Assembly: GCF_000002985.6 (NCBI RefSeq)
Contig: NC_003280.10
Span: 11,280,501-11,344,500 of the forward strand
Direction: 5' to 3'
DNA from: Caenorhabditis elegans
Taxonomy: Eukaryota > Nematoda > Chromadorea > Rhabditida > Rhabditidae
Length of the DNA stretch: 64,000 nucleotides
A program made the translations under genes and the position numbers. Shown one piece after another: positions 1-12,976 of this stretch. Position 1 is the first letter of the stretch. Each line of letters begins with the position of its first letter. The notes under the pieces are model-generated. The model had not been told where the DNA came from, did no database searches, and was given only the letters and a program-made list of their open reading frames with translations.

Positions 1-1494
1 TGCCAAAAGAGGCAAAACGCCGCGTTTCAAAAAATGAAAATTTTTATCTGTTGTTCATCACTGTCAAATTTATGATTATTAATATTTCTCACCATTCAAA
101 TTAAAACTTTTGCTTCAAAACTACATAAAACATTCAAAAACTTGAAACAAATTTTATTCGATTTTTGCAAGTTTTTTATTTAAAAAAAATTATACCGTAT
201 TTTCCCTAGCATTCATTTTGCTCATATCTCGGTTGTCCCAAGTTTTATCAAAAAAATTTTAACTGTCATAATGTAGAAAAATAATTTTTCCATAGTTTGT
301 AAGTTGACAATTTTTTGATAGAACCAGAGAGAATCGAGATATAAGCTGTCAAAGAAGAGCAAGGTGCATGCAAGTCAAATAGGAAAATAGTGGGTTTTCC
401 GGTTTACAAATTCGCATAGTTTTGAATTTTTTACAGAGTTTTCACCATTTTAGAGAATTGCTCACATTTTCTGAATTTTTTTTTCAAAAAATTAACTGGT
501 ACCTAAATTGAAATTTAAATATTTTGAGCAGAAGAGGTGAAACTCTTTTTTTAAATTTTTTAATTGCTTCTCATATTGATACTATTCTCTTTTTGTGCCA
601 AAACTTCTAATCAATGCCCCGCTCCTTTCAAATCCTAAAGTTCCACTTAAAAACTGAAGAATCAAAAATCTTGAAACCTGTACTGTATGTACTCTTCCAA
701 AAAACCACCTCCGTGCTTTTCATCATTTACAACTTGTCTCCCAGTCCTCGTCCGCAACTTGCTTTTGATATATTTTTTTCGACTTCTTCATTTCAACACA
801 TACCTACACACACAAAAAAAGTTTGCGCTAACACATGTCCGCCCGTCATAAATCTACAGTAATCTCGGAGCTTTCTTTCTCTCTCCTGATGCTCCCACAC
901 CACTCTGTCATTTTTCAATTGTTCTTCTCTTGGAAGCTCATCTCTCGTTTTCATTTGATCCTGCTAGAAGACACTTGATATGTTGTTTGTGTTAACTAAG
1001 ATAACTGATATTGTTGAAAGTGATAGCTTTGCTTTGCTTTTCAACTTTTCGTGTTCCTCCTGCTCTTTTTTTTGACAGCTTACTAGTACCGAGTTCGGAC
1101 CCCTGCATAGTACTACAAATATTATATTAATATGAGAATGATATACCCTTATTATCCCCCCACGTACTCTTGAGAATCATTAGTATGTTTCAATGTTTCG
1201 CCAACAATGGATTGGTATCATCTGCCCTTACCTACCGTACTCCCTCAAGTGCTCCCTCATCCATGATTACCGTACTCCCCTACTCTCCTCCCCCTTCTAT
1301 CCGATTATAACATTTTTATTAATAATTATTATTGTCTGGTGTCTCGCGATGCCATCTCTATCTTACGATTTCGCTTTGAATTTTGATAACGCTATGAAAA
1401 TATTAGCTTTTCTTATCTTTTTTATGTTTTACTTTTTTTCATAATTTTTTCATCAACTTACTTGCAGAAACTAACTAGGTAGACACCGGTAACA
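1..1494. other. Upstream region of unc-130
   Basis: No convincing exon is visible here. The stretch is AT-rich, holds one palindromic repeat copy (193-392) and pyrimidine-rich tracts, and ends in a good acceptor (ttgcag at about 1462-1467) some 28 bases before the unc-130 start codon. That acceptor could be a trans-splice site. Short open frames at 614-862 and 1193-1444 lack coding character. Confidence 0.6.
193..392. repeat. Palindromic repeat, family A copy
   Basis: An imperfect inverted repeat whose left half carries 'atatctcggttgtcc' and whose right half carries the mirror 'gagatataagctgtcaaag'. It begins with taccgtattttccc and ends with the reverse of that motif. At least five related copies occur in this window (near 1989, 3658, 27270, 49600 and 60365), so it is a dispersed non-autonomous element. 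Confidence 0.8.
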
Positions 1495-3170
1495 ATGCTC
1501 TTTTCCATGGAATCAATTCTATCAAGTACCAAGCCAAAACTGGAGCCACCTCCGAAGCTAGAGCCGGAAGTGACAATCAATGAGCAAGTGGTTGATCTGC
1601 CGCGGAGCAACACACGGCTCTCCGAGCCATCAACTTCTGCGTCGGTTCTTGAACATGATTTGAAGTTTGGGGAGTCCCGAAAAAGAAGTCGGTCTCTTGG
1701 AGACGAGCCCACGGAAGATGAAGACGGCGTTCCAGTTCGGAAGGCAAACAAAAGAAATCATTCAACTTCAAGTGCTGCAGATAGCTCATCTGATGATGCG
1801 AAGGATGATGACGACGATGATGATTCTACATCGTAAGTTGGGAACTTGGGAAAAACTTAGGAATCTTAGAAGAAATTCGATTTTTCTCGACCTCGACCTT
1901 TTAGGTCCTTTTATACAAAAAGTTTGTATGCTCAATTTTTGTGAAACTTTGATCTCCGATATTTTTAAGTCTATTAGACATTGTTCAACTACCGTATTTT
2001 CCCTGTATGACTTGCATTCTCTTTACTCTAACTTGACGGTTTATATCTCGGTTGTCCTAAATCTTACCAAAAAAGTTTAACTGTAAAAATGTAGAGATAT
2101 ATTTACATGCATTTTGTCAGTTGACAATTTTTGATGAGACCAATAAAAACCTAGATATTGGCTGTCAAAGTAGAGAAATAGGTAGAGCAATATACCTATA
2201 ATATGTACAGTGATATGTACAATAATATGTACTGTGTAAAACAACTGTAACTCTATAATTTTGCAGTCGAAAATCAATGTCTGGTCACCGAAAGAGCAGT
2301 CACGCAAAGCCACCGTACTCCTACATTGCACTCATCGCGATGTCAATTCTCAATTCACCGGAGAAGAAACTGACACTTTCGGAAATTTGCGAGTTCATAA
2401 TCAATAAGTTCGAGTATTACAAGGAGAAGTTCCCCGCCTGGCAGAACTCGATTCGTCACAACCTAAGCCTCAACGACTGTTTTGTGAAGGTGGCTCGGGG
2501 GCCTGGGAATCCGGGAAAAGGAAACTATTGGGCGCTGGATCCGAACTGTGAGGATATGTTCGACAATGGATCGTTTCTGCGCAGAAGGAAGAGGTAAGGG
2601 GAGCACAGGAGAAAGTATTACAACCTGACGGGGAGTAGTAGCCGGCGGCGGGGTGAGCACACATACGAGATGTGAAGAGAGGGAAAAGACAGTTGTTTCG
2701 ATAATTTGTCACCAATTTGTTGTCATTAATCGCACCCTCGAGGGTAGTGGAGAAGCCTGGGAAAAGAAAACTTTCGGGGTTAACAAGGGAATTAGTGAGA
2801 TAAATTTTCAATTCAAACACTTAATAATTTCAGATACAAGAAAAACAGTGACACATATCACGAAATGATGTCCCATCATCCGATGCCATTCCCTCCATTC
2901 CTCCCGCAAGGAATGCCCTTTCCTCCAAGAATGATGCACCCGATGGCTAACATTCCCATGCTGGGACATCCAATGAATCCAAGAGCAGTTCCAAACATGC
3001 CAGCGTTCTTCATTCCACAAAATATTGATAGCCAGAAGCTCTTGTCAATGATGGCTTCGAGAATAATGCCAATGGATGCTCCAGTCAGCTCTGGCCAGAA
3101 GAGAACTTCATCGAGCTCCTCACCAAATGAGAATGGATCTTCGGCAGTTTCAGATAAACTGAGCGCTTAG
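1495..3170 (+). CDS. unc-130: UNC-130, FoxD-type forkhead transcription factor
   Basis: Three exons, 1495-1832, 2267-2593 and 2834-3170, join in frame to give 333 residues. The forkhead domain covers about residues 127-222, with the [11 protein letters not shown] opening, the recognition helix ([15 protein letters not shown]), and a basic end (RRRKRYKKN). An acidic and serine-rich stretch precedes it, with a run of seven aspartates around residues 104-110. A methionine and proline rich tail follows. Family members bind DNA in the nucleus and mostly repress transcription; in C. elegans unc-130 acts in cell migration, axon guidance and patterning. The first intron contains a palindromic repeat copy. 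The start was chosen because it is the first ATG after an acceptor and gives the full acidic N-terminus. I recognise the protein directly. Confidence 0.95.
1989..2190. repeat. Palindromic repeat, family A copy in unc-130 intron 1
   Basis: It has the same mirrored halves as the copy at 193-392 (tatatctcggttgtcc on the left, agatattggctgtcaaag on the right). It makes up almost half of the 434-base first intron of unc-130. Confidence 0.75.
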
Positions 3171-3657
3171 AAGAACACTCAATTTCCTTGTTTAATTTTT
3201 AACAATTGTTTCCTATTTGCTTAACCTTTTCTAGTCTCTTGTTCCTTTTCCGTTCCCCTTCAATTCCTTTCAGCATTCTTCATTTCCCCTGATCTCAATC
3301 GTGCAATCAATAATCAATTTTTTGTTAATCCTCCTGCACGTGGTACCACAACTTCATTTCTTCAACTGATCTTCCCTTTTCTTTTTTTTCTTTGTTTCAT
3401 TATCTGTGAAAGAGCTTATGTCGTAAATAATTCGAAAATATATATGTCCATCGTCAGCATTTTTGAAGTTAAAATCACATTAATCAATTGAGCAAACAGT
3501 AAGATGAAAGGAGACCGCAGAAGCTGCTGAGCCGATTAAAAGACTGAAATTGATAAGGGAGGGAAGTGACAAGACTGCTGCAGAGTTACTAGTCTGCAAA
3601 ATGTCATGAATCCAACAAAAAATCAGGGTTCAGAAGACTAGGTTTTTAGTAGAAAAC

Positions 3658-3890
3658 ATACCGAATTTTTCAATTAGTCTTGCACCAAATTTGCTCTACT
3701 TTGGCAGCTCATATCTCGGTTGTCTTCAATTTTAACAAAACATTTTCAACTGTAAAATCATAGAAACATATATGAAAAATATTTCTACTGTTGAAATTTT
3801 CGTGATAAAACCAAAAGCAGCCGAGATAAGAGATCTGAAAGTAGAGCAGAAGGGGTGCAGTACTAATAGGAAAAGTACCGTAACTTACCT
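3658..3890. repeat. Palindromic repeat, family A copy
   Basis: Mirrored halves contain catatctcggttgtc and gccgagataagagatctgaaag. The outer ends read taccgaatttttc and aaaagtaccgta, so the terminal inverted repeat can still be seen. This is one of the better preserved copies in the window. Confidence 0.8.
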
Positions 3891-4509
3891 TTTCCTAACT
3901 TTTCTAAATTAGATGGATATATAACTGGACGCGAATATTAGCCACAGACAGAGTTCCTCAGCCTCCAAGAGTCCTCATTTTTCCATATAACCTGGCTCCT
4001 TTGGACTAGATAGAATTTCTAAAAAGACGACCTATGCCTACTTTTCTGTGAATAAAAACCATTAAAACCATAATTTAAATCAACATAAAGCTACTTGTTG
4101 TTTGGGCAAATAATGATACTAACAATTAAATGAACATTTTGAAAACTATGCTAAGATTATTCAAATGTTATCCTAATTACCAAAACCCTAGTTTAACTCG
4201 GTGACTTTTTGAACTCCCGCCAAACCATATAATTATCTCAAGCATGTCGTCTTCATTTCTATCCTAATTAGATACCCATACATAGTGTATATATGTATAT
4301 TCAAACTATACAAAACGGATATTGCTTATCAAATTCATTCATCAGTTTGCCACGTCAAATCAAATTATCGAGAAGTGTGTGTGGGGGTGCAGTTTCACCT
4401 TATGCCACCTCATGTTTCGTTTGACGGCACATGGTGACAGGCCCGATGAGATTTTGAACCGTTTAATTGATACTAATCGGTATCTTAGGTTGTATTAATG
4501 TAATTACAA

Positions 4510-4640
4510 ATACCGTATTTTTTAATGGTATGCACCTAACTAGTTAGAGTTATCAATTGTATTGGACCAACGAAAAAAGCCGATACAAGCTTTCAAAGTC
4601 AAACAATTGGGTGTAATGCTAATAGAAAAAATAAGATAGT
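4510..4640. repeat. Degenerate palindromic repeat, family A-like
   Basis: It begins with taccgtatttttt and contains 'gatacaagctttcaaagtc' and 'gtaatgctaatag', the right-half signature of family A. The left half is strongly decayed. Confidence 0.45.
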
Positions 4641-5479
4641 TAGGAAAAAGGTGTTGCCAAAATATAGGAGCCTCTGCTACAGTAACCCGTGTTTAAAAGT
4701 GCCAATATCCTAATTATCTCATACAATGCAAAACTCTCCATCACCACCTGCAACTACTCCGCTCATATACAAAACAAGGATTATTTCAAGTAGGTTGAGC
4801 ATAAAGATGTGAGTACGATAAGTACCGGACAATAGCCAGCCAAAAAAGGCTAACCGCCAAGAGTATTTCCATACAAAATGTGCGTCGGCTAATCCGCAAA
4901 TTATAAGGTGCGACATACACAAGTCGTCGAGGTGGCGCAACTTAAAGATTCATCTGATACTGGGCAGTGAGAGAGCGTGTGAAGTGTTATAGACGCAGAC
5001 GCCAAGGACATGGAGTAAGTGAGCAGATTGTTATGCAACCGAGCATTTGAATACCATCTTGTTAGGTAATGGACCCATCGAGACATATATACATACATAA
5101 ACTTGTAACACCTTCTGTTGGCAAGGGTGAACACATAAAATTTGTGTCTGTGTTTGTGGAGGACATTTGGGGGTAATCAGTAGCAGAACAAGGAGTTAGT
5201 GGGGAGGAAAGTGATCGGGTAGCACAATTTGTTATCAGTTTTGATACAGTACACTCGTTTTAGCACTGGTTTGTTAGTTTACGTGGTGGCCATTGTTTAT
5301 TCGCAATGCCAAAATTATGATTGGGAGTTGATAGATTGACCTGCTACTATAGTTATTTCAGAGATTTTTACCTGTGTGATTAAAGGCGAATAGATCTTTT
5401 CTGGATTTTGTTAAAATTTCAGTCTACCATAACTTTTTCCACGATAAAATATTCCTTACAGACCGATTTGTCTGTTAAT

Positions 5480-5800
5480 AGCGTTATGAAGGATGGCAGG
5501 CACGTTATCCTAATGGCTCAAGCCTGCCTGCCTACGTGCCTGATGGTTTTTTGCATTTAGGTGGGAACTACGGCATTTGAAGATCACATAGTGACCTTTA
5601 TATCAACATGCTGAAAATTCAATTGGAAAATTTTTACGCGGAAATTGGTAGTAGGTACACGAGGCAGGTACAATATCAAAAAAAGGGATAGAGTTATTTA
5701 TAAGTCTTAGAGCTTGGCCCTTTTTTCCTAGGCCCAAAATAGGCCAACCCGCCTGCCTACATGTCTGGCTAGGCCTACTAGGTCGCCAAGAAGTTCAAAA
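5480..5800. repeat. AGGCAGGC / GCCTGCCT repeat cluster
   Basis: Runs of ggcaggcacg and gcctgcctgcctacgtgcctg occur in both orientations. The same motif recurs near 27900, 34210, 35130, 39960, 47385, 54740 and 58740. It looks like a dispersed inverted-repeat element family (family D here). Confidence 0.6.
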
Positions 5801-6698
5801 TGATTTTGCTGGCGCTCTGCCAATTTCTGATATCATATTACCGTATCAATATAATCAAATCTCCTACGTTTCAAAAACCAAATTGTAGTATCAGCAGGTT
5901 TTTTTGTATCTAAAGTCTCGATTAATAACAATTAGGTGTACCCTACACAAACATTCTCAGGTTTTGCGTCGCCTACAGTAATCCTCCAATGCTTCTTCTT
6001 CTTCTCACAAATGGGGTCGTGTTGTCATGAATCAAAAACAACAAACACAGCAGCAAGAAAGAGTGAAACTTCTCTACATTCAACCAGATCATAGGCCAGG
6101 CGACACTAATTTAATTAGCGTCATCATCATCCCTCATCATCGCTTTCCAAATTTGCGATCCGATATCGCGTTGCGTTTTTCGCAACTTCTTCGTCTTCTT
6201 ATTCTCCCGCGCGTTGTCACAACATATTTCGAATGCAAATATTTGTGTTACGGTGGGTGGGGCCACGCCCGACAAGGGCCCCCCTTCTCGCGACCGTACT
6301 GTAACTGACACTATGCATAGATGTCAAACAAATTTACGCCCCTGGTAGGAAAGACTTTGGGAGACAGGCGGAAGACGGCCCGCGTGATGATCGAGATCAG
6401 TTGAGGATGAGACACGACTGGAAGGGTTCGTACTGTTTAGACGAGGTGGGTAGCCGGACCTCCGATACAATCAGCTCGGCGCGGTGTGTGTTCAGTGAAG
6501 CGTGGAAAGACGATGAAGATGTAGGAGAAGAAGAACCGATTTATTTTGGAGAAACATTAGGAAAAGAATACGATTGAAGTGATACATATGTCAGTGGCGA
6601 CGGGTTTTAGAATAACAATTGATGTTAGATGATTGATGGGAGAAGTGGAGAAGGGGACCTGGGATAGCAAGTTTAAGATATTCCAGCTTGACAATTAT

Positions 6699-6856
6699 CA
6701 CGTGGTGTCAGAGTCTCATTTCGGCTTGATCTACGTAGATCTGCAAAAAATGCGGGAGAAGAGACGCAGAGTTCTTAACTGATTTCGTATGTCCAAAAAG
6801 TCCCGCATTTTTGTTGATCAAACCGTAACGGGGCAGCTTGGCACCACGTGGATTAT
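6699..6856. repeat. Foldback repeat with CACGTGGTG ends, copy 1
   Basis: It begins cacgtggtgtcag and ends with the inverse, ggcaccacgtgg. Inside are a second inverted pair (ttgatctac versus tgatcaa) and a shared core (tgcgggag.gagacgcagag). A close relative lies at 13186-13362. The size of about 160 bp and the terminal inverted repeats suggest a MITE-like element (family B here). Confidence 0.7.
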
Positions 6857-7075
6857 TGGATCCTCAAGTAGCCTTGGCTCTCACAGAGAGATTTTTTGAT
6901 TTTTCTGGCGCCCGCTAAACCTATCGGCACAATTAATTTGTCAATTCATTACTAATAGATTTTATTATCAAAATTCAAAATTCAATTCTTCTATTTGTTG
7001 GTTTTTTCAAATGTTATTATTGTCACATTTTTTTACTTTGAGAAAAACCAGTAAAAATTGTACAACAGATTGGAA

Positions 7076-7250
7076 CTACAGTACTCCTTGAAGACGCGCA
7101 CATTTAAAATTGACAGTAACCGGGTATATGCGATATTGCATGATGTTTGCTCCGATAATACGGTACCCGGTCTCGAAACGACAAATTATTATCAAATGCG
7201 AAAGGATGTGCGCCTTTAAGGAGTACTGTAGCTTCAAACTTTTTCTGCTC
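7076..7250. repeat. Repeat with 'acagtactcctt ... aaggagtactgta' ends
   Basis: An inverted repeat with outer motif acagtactcctt / aaggagtactgta and inner motif acccggtctcgaaacgacaaatt. Related pieces lie at 7395-7440, 13378-13445, 53295-53470, 54945-55065 and 62320-62760 (family C here). Confidence 0.7.
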
Positions 7251-8305
7251 CTGAATTTTAATCTAACTTTTATAGTTTTTCGATAGAAATATATTCATGA
7301 ATCAAAGAAACTATTATAGAAACAATTAAAAATATTTTCGAATCTAGAGAAAAACAACCAAAATCAATAAAATTTCCAAAGCAGTGATAGTTTGAAGTTA
7401 CAGTACTCCTTACAAAAATTCGGTCGTGTCAAGACCAGCCACCGTAAGACTTCACTCGATCGCTGTGAGACCTTTTTCGCGCCTAGAAAACATTTAATGA
7501 CCATGCGATTTTGTGATCTTTTTTTTGAAAATGATTAAATAATCTGAAATTAGTCCTTTTAAAACTATGTTGTAAAATCCTATTTTGGCAAAATTATCAA
7601 ATTCAGGTTACTGTAGAAATTCAAAAAGTGTTATTATATCGGTATCATAATCTGTGTGTAATTAATCACATATTAACTATTTTATGACTCAACAAACAAT
7701 TTTCTATCATTACGACTGTCAAGCCAACTGTTTGAATGACGTAACACACTTCCCATCTCACACCTATCTTCAACTTATAGTCATTACTTGCGCAATCCGT
7801 CTGACTCCTCGTGTAACCAATTAATAATGCTCAATTGCAACGTAATACTGTAAAAATGTAACTAGCCGGAAGGAGATCCCCCGTGTCAGCTGTGAGCGAG
7901 CGGTGTCCTTTGTCGCATCGTAAACGATTTGTCGGACACGTTGCAAACCTGGGTGGTAGTCGCTCTTGTTTTGAGTGACAACCCCCACTTTGCACCTTTC
8001 CGCCAATGAGGAAGGGTCATAGAAGATTGGTAATCGACACTTGTTGGAAGAGCAACTTCTGAATTGAAAAGCAAGCGACAAATGGTTGGATGGGGAGCAG
8101 CAGCAGGTAGACACTTTGGCGACGGGCAGATTTATGATGGGAACCTTGGGATTCTACAGGGGCAGGATTTGAAATTTTAAAATTGAGTTTTTGGAGAGGG
8201 ATTGTTTATAAGTAAATCTAGAAATTCACTAAATTTCATTCTATTATAAAAACAGTCAACAGAAGAAGGCTAAAAAACAAATCAAAAAAAATTTCAGAAA
8301 AAAAA

Positions 8306-9659
8306 TCATCCTCTCATATAATGATCAATAATTGTAGAGAAGACAGCAAAACCAGCGGCACCCCAAACAGCTGGCATGATTCCGGCTCGAAGTCCAAGAA
8401 GTCCACCGACGATTCCTCCAGAATAGGTTCCGTTGCGCCAGTCGCTTTTTGCACGGATCGTTTCCAGGGCGCATTCGGTTCCGGAAAACATTAAACCGAT
8501 GGATCCAAAGTTCTTTCCGTAGGATTTCATTCGACTTGACATTTCTTTCCACGTTTGTTTTAGGGTTAGCTGGAAAATTTTTTGATTAATTTGTGGTTAA
8601 TTTGTGATTTTCTATTCAAAAAATCGAAGTTTGAAAATTTAGGGATTACTGTAGAGATTTAGGATTACTGTAAGTTTGAAAATTTAGGATTACAGTAGAG
8701 ATTTTGGATTACTGTAGGTTTGAAAATTTAGGATTACTGTAGTAAACAAAATTTCGTAAAATTTTAATTTGTTAGTTCAAGATTTTTTTCTGGAGTTTTT
8801 GAATTTTCGATTAGACAATGTAACCTTTTTTGTGTTTTGAAAATTTTTTGAAGAAAAACCACAATTTTTAATTTTTTTTTTCAATTTTTGAATTTATGGA
8901 GTAAAAAAATTTGTGTACATTTGAAAAAAAATTAATATTTTCGAAATTTTTGGAAATCGAATATTAGGTGTTTTTTGGAAATTTGATGTTTTTGCGAATG
9001 TTTTAAATTTTCGATTTTTTAGAATTTTTGTATTTACAATTTTTTGAGCTTTTGCCATTTTTTTTTCAAATTTCTCAATTTTGAAACGAGTTTTTTTTGG
9101 TAATTTTTTACTTTAAGAGTTTTCGGAATTTTTTGAAAATCTTAATTCGATCAAAATTATTGTATTTCGTCTTTTTATTTAAAAAAATTGAATAATTTCA
9201 GATTTGTGATTTTTATTTCAGAATTCCAAATGGACATGGGAAAAATTATTTCTATATGATTTTATTTCTTCGAAGCTATACCTGTTTCGTAGGATCTCCT
9301 CCAACCATCGATAGCTGCGGATCAACTGAAGCGGTGAAAAGTCCGAAAGCGAATCCGACTCCAACTCCGAGCACTCCAGAAATCGATGCTTTCACCGTAC
9401 AATTCTCCATTCCCCATTGAATCCATCGTTCTTCTCGTGACATCTCGGGTAGTGTGAGCATTTGAATCGGTTTAATTGGCGTACGTTCTGGATTCCACGG
9501 CCTCGTTTTGATTCCGATCATCTGATCAATCATCTGAACGTATGCTGATGGTGTGTACTCGAATGGCTTCTCCTCGACGACGACTCGCTCTTTTTTCGGC
9601 CTGAACGGATTTCCGAAGAGCTCTTCCATTGAGGTCGCATTTGAGGAGGCCAGCGCCAT
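8306..9659 (-). CDS. timm-22: TIM22, mitochondrial inner-membrane carrier translocase
   Basis: Two exons on the minus strand, 9659-9282 and 8569-8306, give 213 residues. The C-terminal half carries a Tim17/Tim22/Tim23-type membrane domain with glycine-rich hydrophobic helices, including [15 protein letters not shown] near residues 94-108 and [17 protein letters not shown] near 158-174. In this family the protein forms the pore of the TIM22 complex, which inserts metabolite carriers into the mitochondrial inner membrane. The start ATG sits directly on a tttttccag acceptor, which suggests trans-splicing. The single 712-base intron carries short tandem repeats. Length and domain order fit TIM22 better than TIM17 or TIM23. 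The family call is firm; the worm symbol is from memory. Confidence 0.88.
8641..8745. repeat. Tandem 'aggattactgtag' repeats in TIM22 intron
   Basis: The unit 'tttaggattactgtag' recurs about five times with spacers of 10-20 bases, alternating with tttgaaaattt. Copies differ slightly, so the array is old. Confidence 0.7.
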
Positions 9660-10478
9660 CTGGAAAAAAAACGGATTTTAAAATGGAAAAATGCCATAAA
9701 ATCAGCAAAATGAAAAATTAATTTTGATTTCGCGCGGAAATAAATTTTATAATGATTCTAGGACAATGAATTAGCTAATTTTTTGTATTACTAACTATTT
9801 TTCGTGTTTTCCAATGGAAAATTTAAAGTTTAAAGCATACAAATCTTATTTATTTATTTAACGAAACCCTATATATCAGAAAAACTAAATTTTGCACCGT
9901 TTTTGGGATCAATTGGTCTGCTATTCTATATAAAACACATTTACAAACGTATATTTGTCTAACTTGTAATAAAAGTTGAAAGAAATCATGCAAAATCCTG
10001 AAAAACACGTAAATTAGCGAAAATCCAAAAAAAATTAATTTAATCATTGTCCGGGAGGAGTACACGGCCGAGAATCCCAAACCTCATTTTCAGCGCGAAA
10101 TTCGAATTAGATAGAGAAGAGGTTAATTTTTGCATTTTAAAGCATTATAAAATCCGTTTAAAACATTTTTTGGGATTTTCTGCTTACAAAAATGTATATT
10201 TTACATCTTTAAAATTTTACAACGGCAAAAAACTTTGAGGTCAAAATTATCTCCACTGCTACTCCGTTCTGGCTCTGAACTCATTATTTCGGAATTAAAA
10301 TGGAACGAAAACCATTGTTAAGCGTCAAGAGAATAAATAAAATCAGAATAACAAACTATTATATTTCATTAATCATCAACGTGTTGCAATAAATTAATAA
10401 TGATATACACACATTTACAAGCATTTTTAATTTAGTTTCCCCATAACATTTCTGAGATCTAGTATTTATTTCTACATT
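9660..10478. other. Spacer between TIM22 and the LMBRD2-type gene
   Basis: AT-rich, with no exon that I can support. Both flanking genes are on the minus strand. An AATAAA on the minus strand (10465-10470), nine bases past the upstream gene's stop codon, is a good polyadenylation signal for that gene. Confidence 0.6.
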
Positions 10479-12976
10479 TCACATATCGTCGAAGAATCCA
10501 CTCGACGATGGATGTTCCGTTGGCGACATCATTGAGATTCTGGTGCTACTCTCTTCTACTTCTTCATCATCATCCTCCAACATTGGTCGTTCTTCATCAT
10601 TTTTGTTGGATCGTTTGAATTTCGATGTGGTGCTCCCGTTCCCGGCGTTGCTGCTTCCAAAAGAATTTGTCCAATTTTGAGTTCTCTGGCTCCTGTCATT
10701 CGATCTTTTGATAGAATTCCGTTCGATTTGCACCAGAGATCGTCCAGAATTAATCATATCATTTGTCATTTCATCTGCTTCAACAAACTGATCAAATCCA
10801 ATATTATGAAGCACATAGGCGCCAACTCTGTAGTAATGAATTGCACAAAGGAGGATGATGCAAATTGGAAGATAAATATTGATTCCTTTCGCCAGAATCG
10901 GAATGACATCGAGATGACCCATTAATTTTGTGAATTGAGTTTCGATTCCAAAACTTTTCGCCATAGAAATATGAGAATCCATATGAATCATTCCGAGGAA
11001 GTTTAGGCATATCGGCGGTGTTAATCGGCAAAGGAGTCTGAAAATATTTAGTTTCTGGGTTTTTTCGCTGTTCTTGCAATTTAAAATTGGGGTTTAAAAC
11101 CTACATAGCACTGAATAAAATACTATTCTCGTCTGTGTGCCCATTTGGATCCAAATGATAGTATTTATAGATTTGAAGACGAAATATTGTGAAGTATGCG
11201 CTGGTTATCAAGTACACAATAATTCCAAATGCAACGAACTGCAAACAAAATATTTTTTTTCCAAAATTTCAAATTAAAATAAAATAATTATTACATACCT
11301 GAGTATACTTATAATGAAACCGTGTCGAAGCATATTCCGTGACAAACGCCGCCGGCGATAATGTGTACGAGACGACAAAGAACGTGCATTCCGAGAAAAG
11401 AACGAAGAAAGTCATGAAAACGGTGACAATTCCCAGAATCCGACAGAATGGAGTTTGTAGTCGTGTGTACCAGAATCTTCGGACTCCAATCGGCACGCAA
11501 GTGTTCCTGGATAGTTCCAGATTGTAGCCATTGGATTCGGAGAACGCCAGGTTTTCCAGAAAGAGAGCACGATCCACGAGAACTCTGAAATAAAAAAAGA
11601 ATTTGATAGAATATATTCTAGAATGATTACCAGAGACATGAAAATTTGTTATTTTTGCGCAAAAAAAATATGATGCCAGGTCGGTCTCGACACGTATTTT
11701 CGGTGCCAAACTTGGTTTTCAGAACTCACTTCCACTGCGCCGTCGCATTATTAAGCGTCTGCACCGCATAAATTGTCTTTTTGTGAAGACTAATCAATTT
11801 AGCTTCAGAACACGGTCCGCTTTCATCGAGATGAGCATTATCGATTACTTGACGAGATGGGAACAGGTTATCGATGACGTCATCGCTGAATTTTGAAAGA
11901 ATTGTTCGGACTTTTCTCCGCTGGCCATTTGAGTCATTTTTCATCGAATTGAATAGCACTCTTACTTTCCTGAAATTATAATAATGCAACAATAATAATA
12001 AAGATTTTCAAATTTTGTATTTACTAACTTATAAATATCTTTCACATTTTCCTCTGCTTCACTCTTCTCTGACGCAAGCTTTTCGATGTCGAAATAGGTT
12101 TTTCGTAATCGATAGTCTGTAATATATCTTCAATTATTATTTTTTTAAAGAAAATCTCTATACTTACGTCGATTTCCATGGTGCCAGAGACTACGTGGCA
12201 GCTCGACGAGCCCGTGTCCAAGCAACACTACAAGCAAGAATAATCCCCATGTGTTCGATGCAGAGACCACGATGACTTTTAGGTTTTCTCTGAAAATGTT
12301 CAAATGTTGTTCAAATATAACAAGTTTTTGACACTTACATGTTAATAGAAACACCCTTAAACATTGCATAAATGAGAATCGCTAGAAAGCATAACGAATA
12401 AATAGCGTAGTAGAGAGCATTATTGATCACTGCCGCACGGATTTTCCCAAGAATCGTAAAGTTTCCAGCTGTTACGTAGCTTTGAAGAAGAGGAAGTATG
12501 AGCCATGTAAGAAGCTGTGCACTCCAATATACAACGCGCCAGAGGTTGAACAGAACATCATCGGGGACGTAACCGCCGGGAAGTTCGCATTCCGGAACAA
12601 CAGGCGCCGGCGTCGATGTTGTTGTGTTTAGAATTCGCTGTCGATCGTTCTCGCATTTGTGGAAGAATGTCTATAAGAAGGTTTTAGTAAAGAAATGTTG
12701 ATATTTAGCATTAAAATCTCTTTTTTCCGATTAAAAACTCACAATTGCCACATCAAGAGGGAGAACGAACACAATAATTAGCGAGAAATACCATCCAATA
12801 AACGTGGATATCGTCACAATTGGATTTTGCTTTCGGATTGTTGAGTACTGAAAAGAATGATGAAATGCTTAAAGTTTCTTTGAAAAAATAATCTATTTCT
12901 GGCTTACCTTATTCAATAAATAGGAAGTTAGAAGGAAAACAATAAATAATTGAACGGCTAGCGAAATAGTTCCCAT
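10479..12976 (-). CDS. LMBR1-domain membrane protein (LMBRD2 orthologue)
   Basis: Nine exons on the minus strand (12976-12908, 12847-12743, 12670-12339, 12289-12168, 12116-12029, 11969-11730, 11584-11299, 11238-11105, 11037-10479) join in frame to 644 residues. About nine hydrophobic segments surround a hydrophilic, acidic central stretch with coiled-coil character (exons 5-6). The C-terminal exon opens with the motif [15 protein letters not shown], typical of LMBR1/LMBRD proteins. A cytoplasmic tail is rich in Ser, Asn and acidic residues. The N-terminal pattern (a short helix, KQNP, then a [18 protein letters not shown] helix) fits LMBRD2 rather than LMBRD1 or LMBR1. LMBRD2 in mammals has been tied to GPCR signalling at the plasma membrane; the worm role is inference. 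I recall the locus as C47G2.4 but do not assign a symbol. Confidence 0.88.

Larger units (their letters stand above)
3171..8305. other. Repeat-rich spacer between unc-130 and TIM22
   Basis: I see no gene in these 5.1 kb. The unc-130 3' untranslated region lies at the start. The rest holds dispersed repeats (listed separately), a GC-rich patch near 6240-6300, and a non-repetitive stretch of higher complexity at about 7740-8110 with a TGACGTAA site. The open frames here have no domain, no splice support and poor codon use. Confidence 0.6.

Noticed and set aside
6027-6311. Open frames of 93 and 66 codons on opposite strands
   Set aside because: Mirror-image frames over GC-richer DNA with no coding character.
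10047-10238. Short + strand frame between TIM22 and the LMBRD2-type gene
   Set aside because: AT-rich, no acceptor or donor in phase, and no similarity that I recognise.
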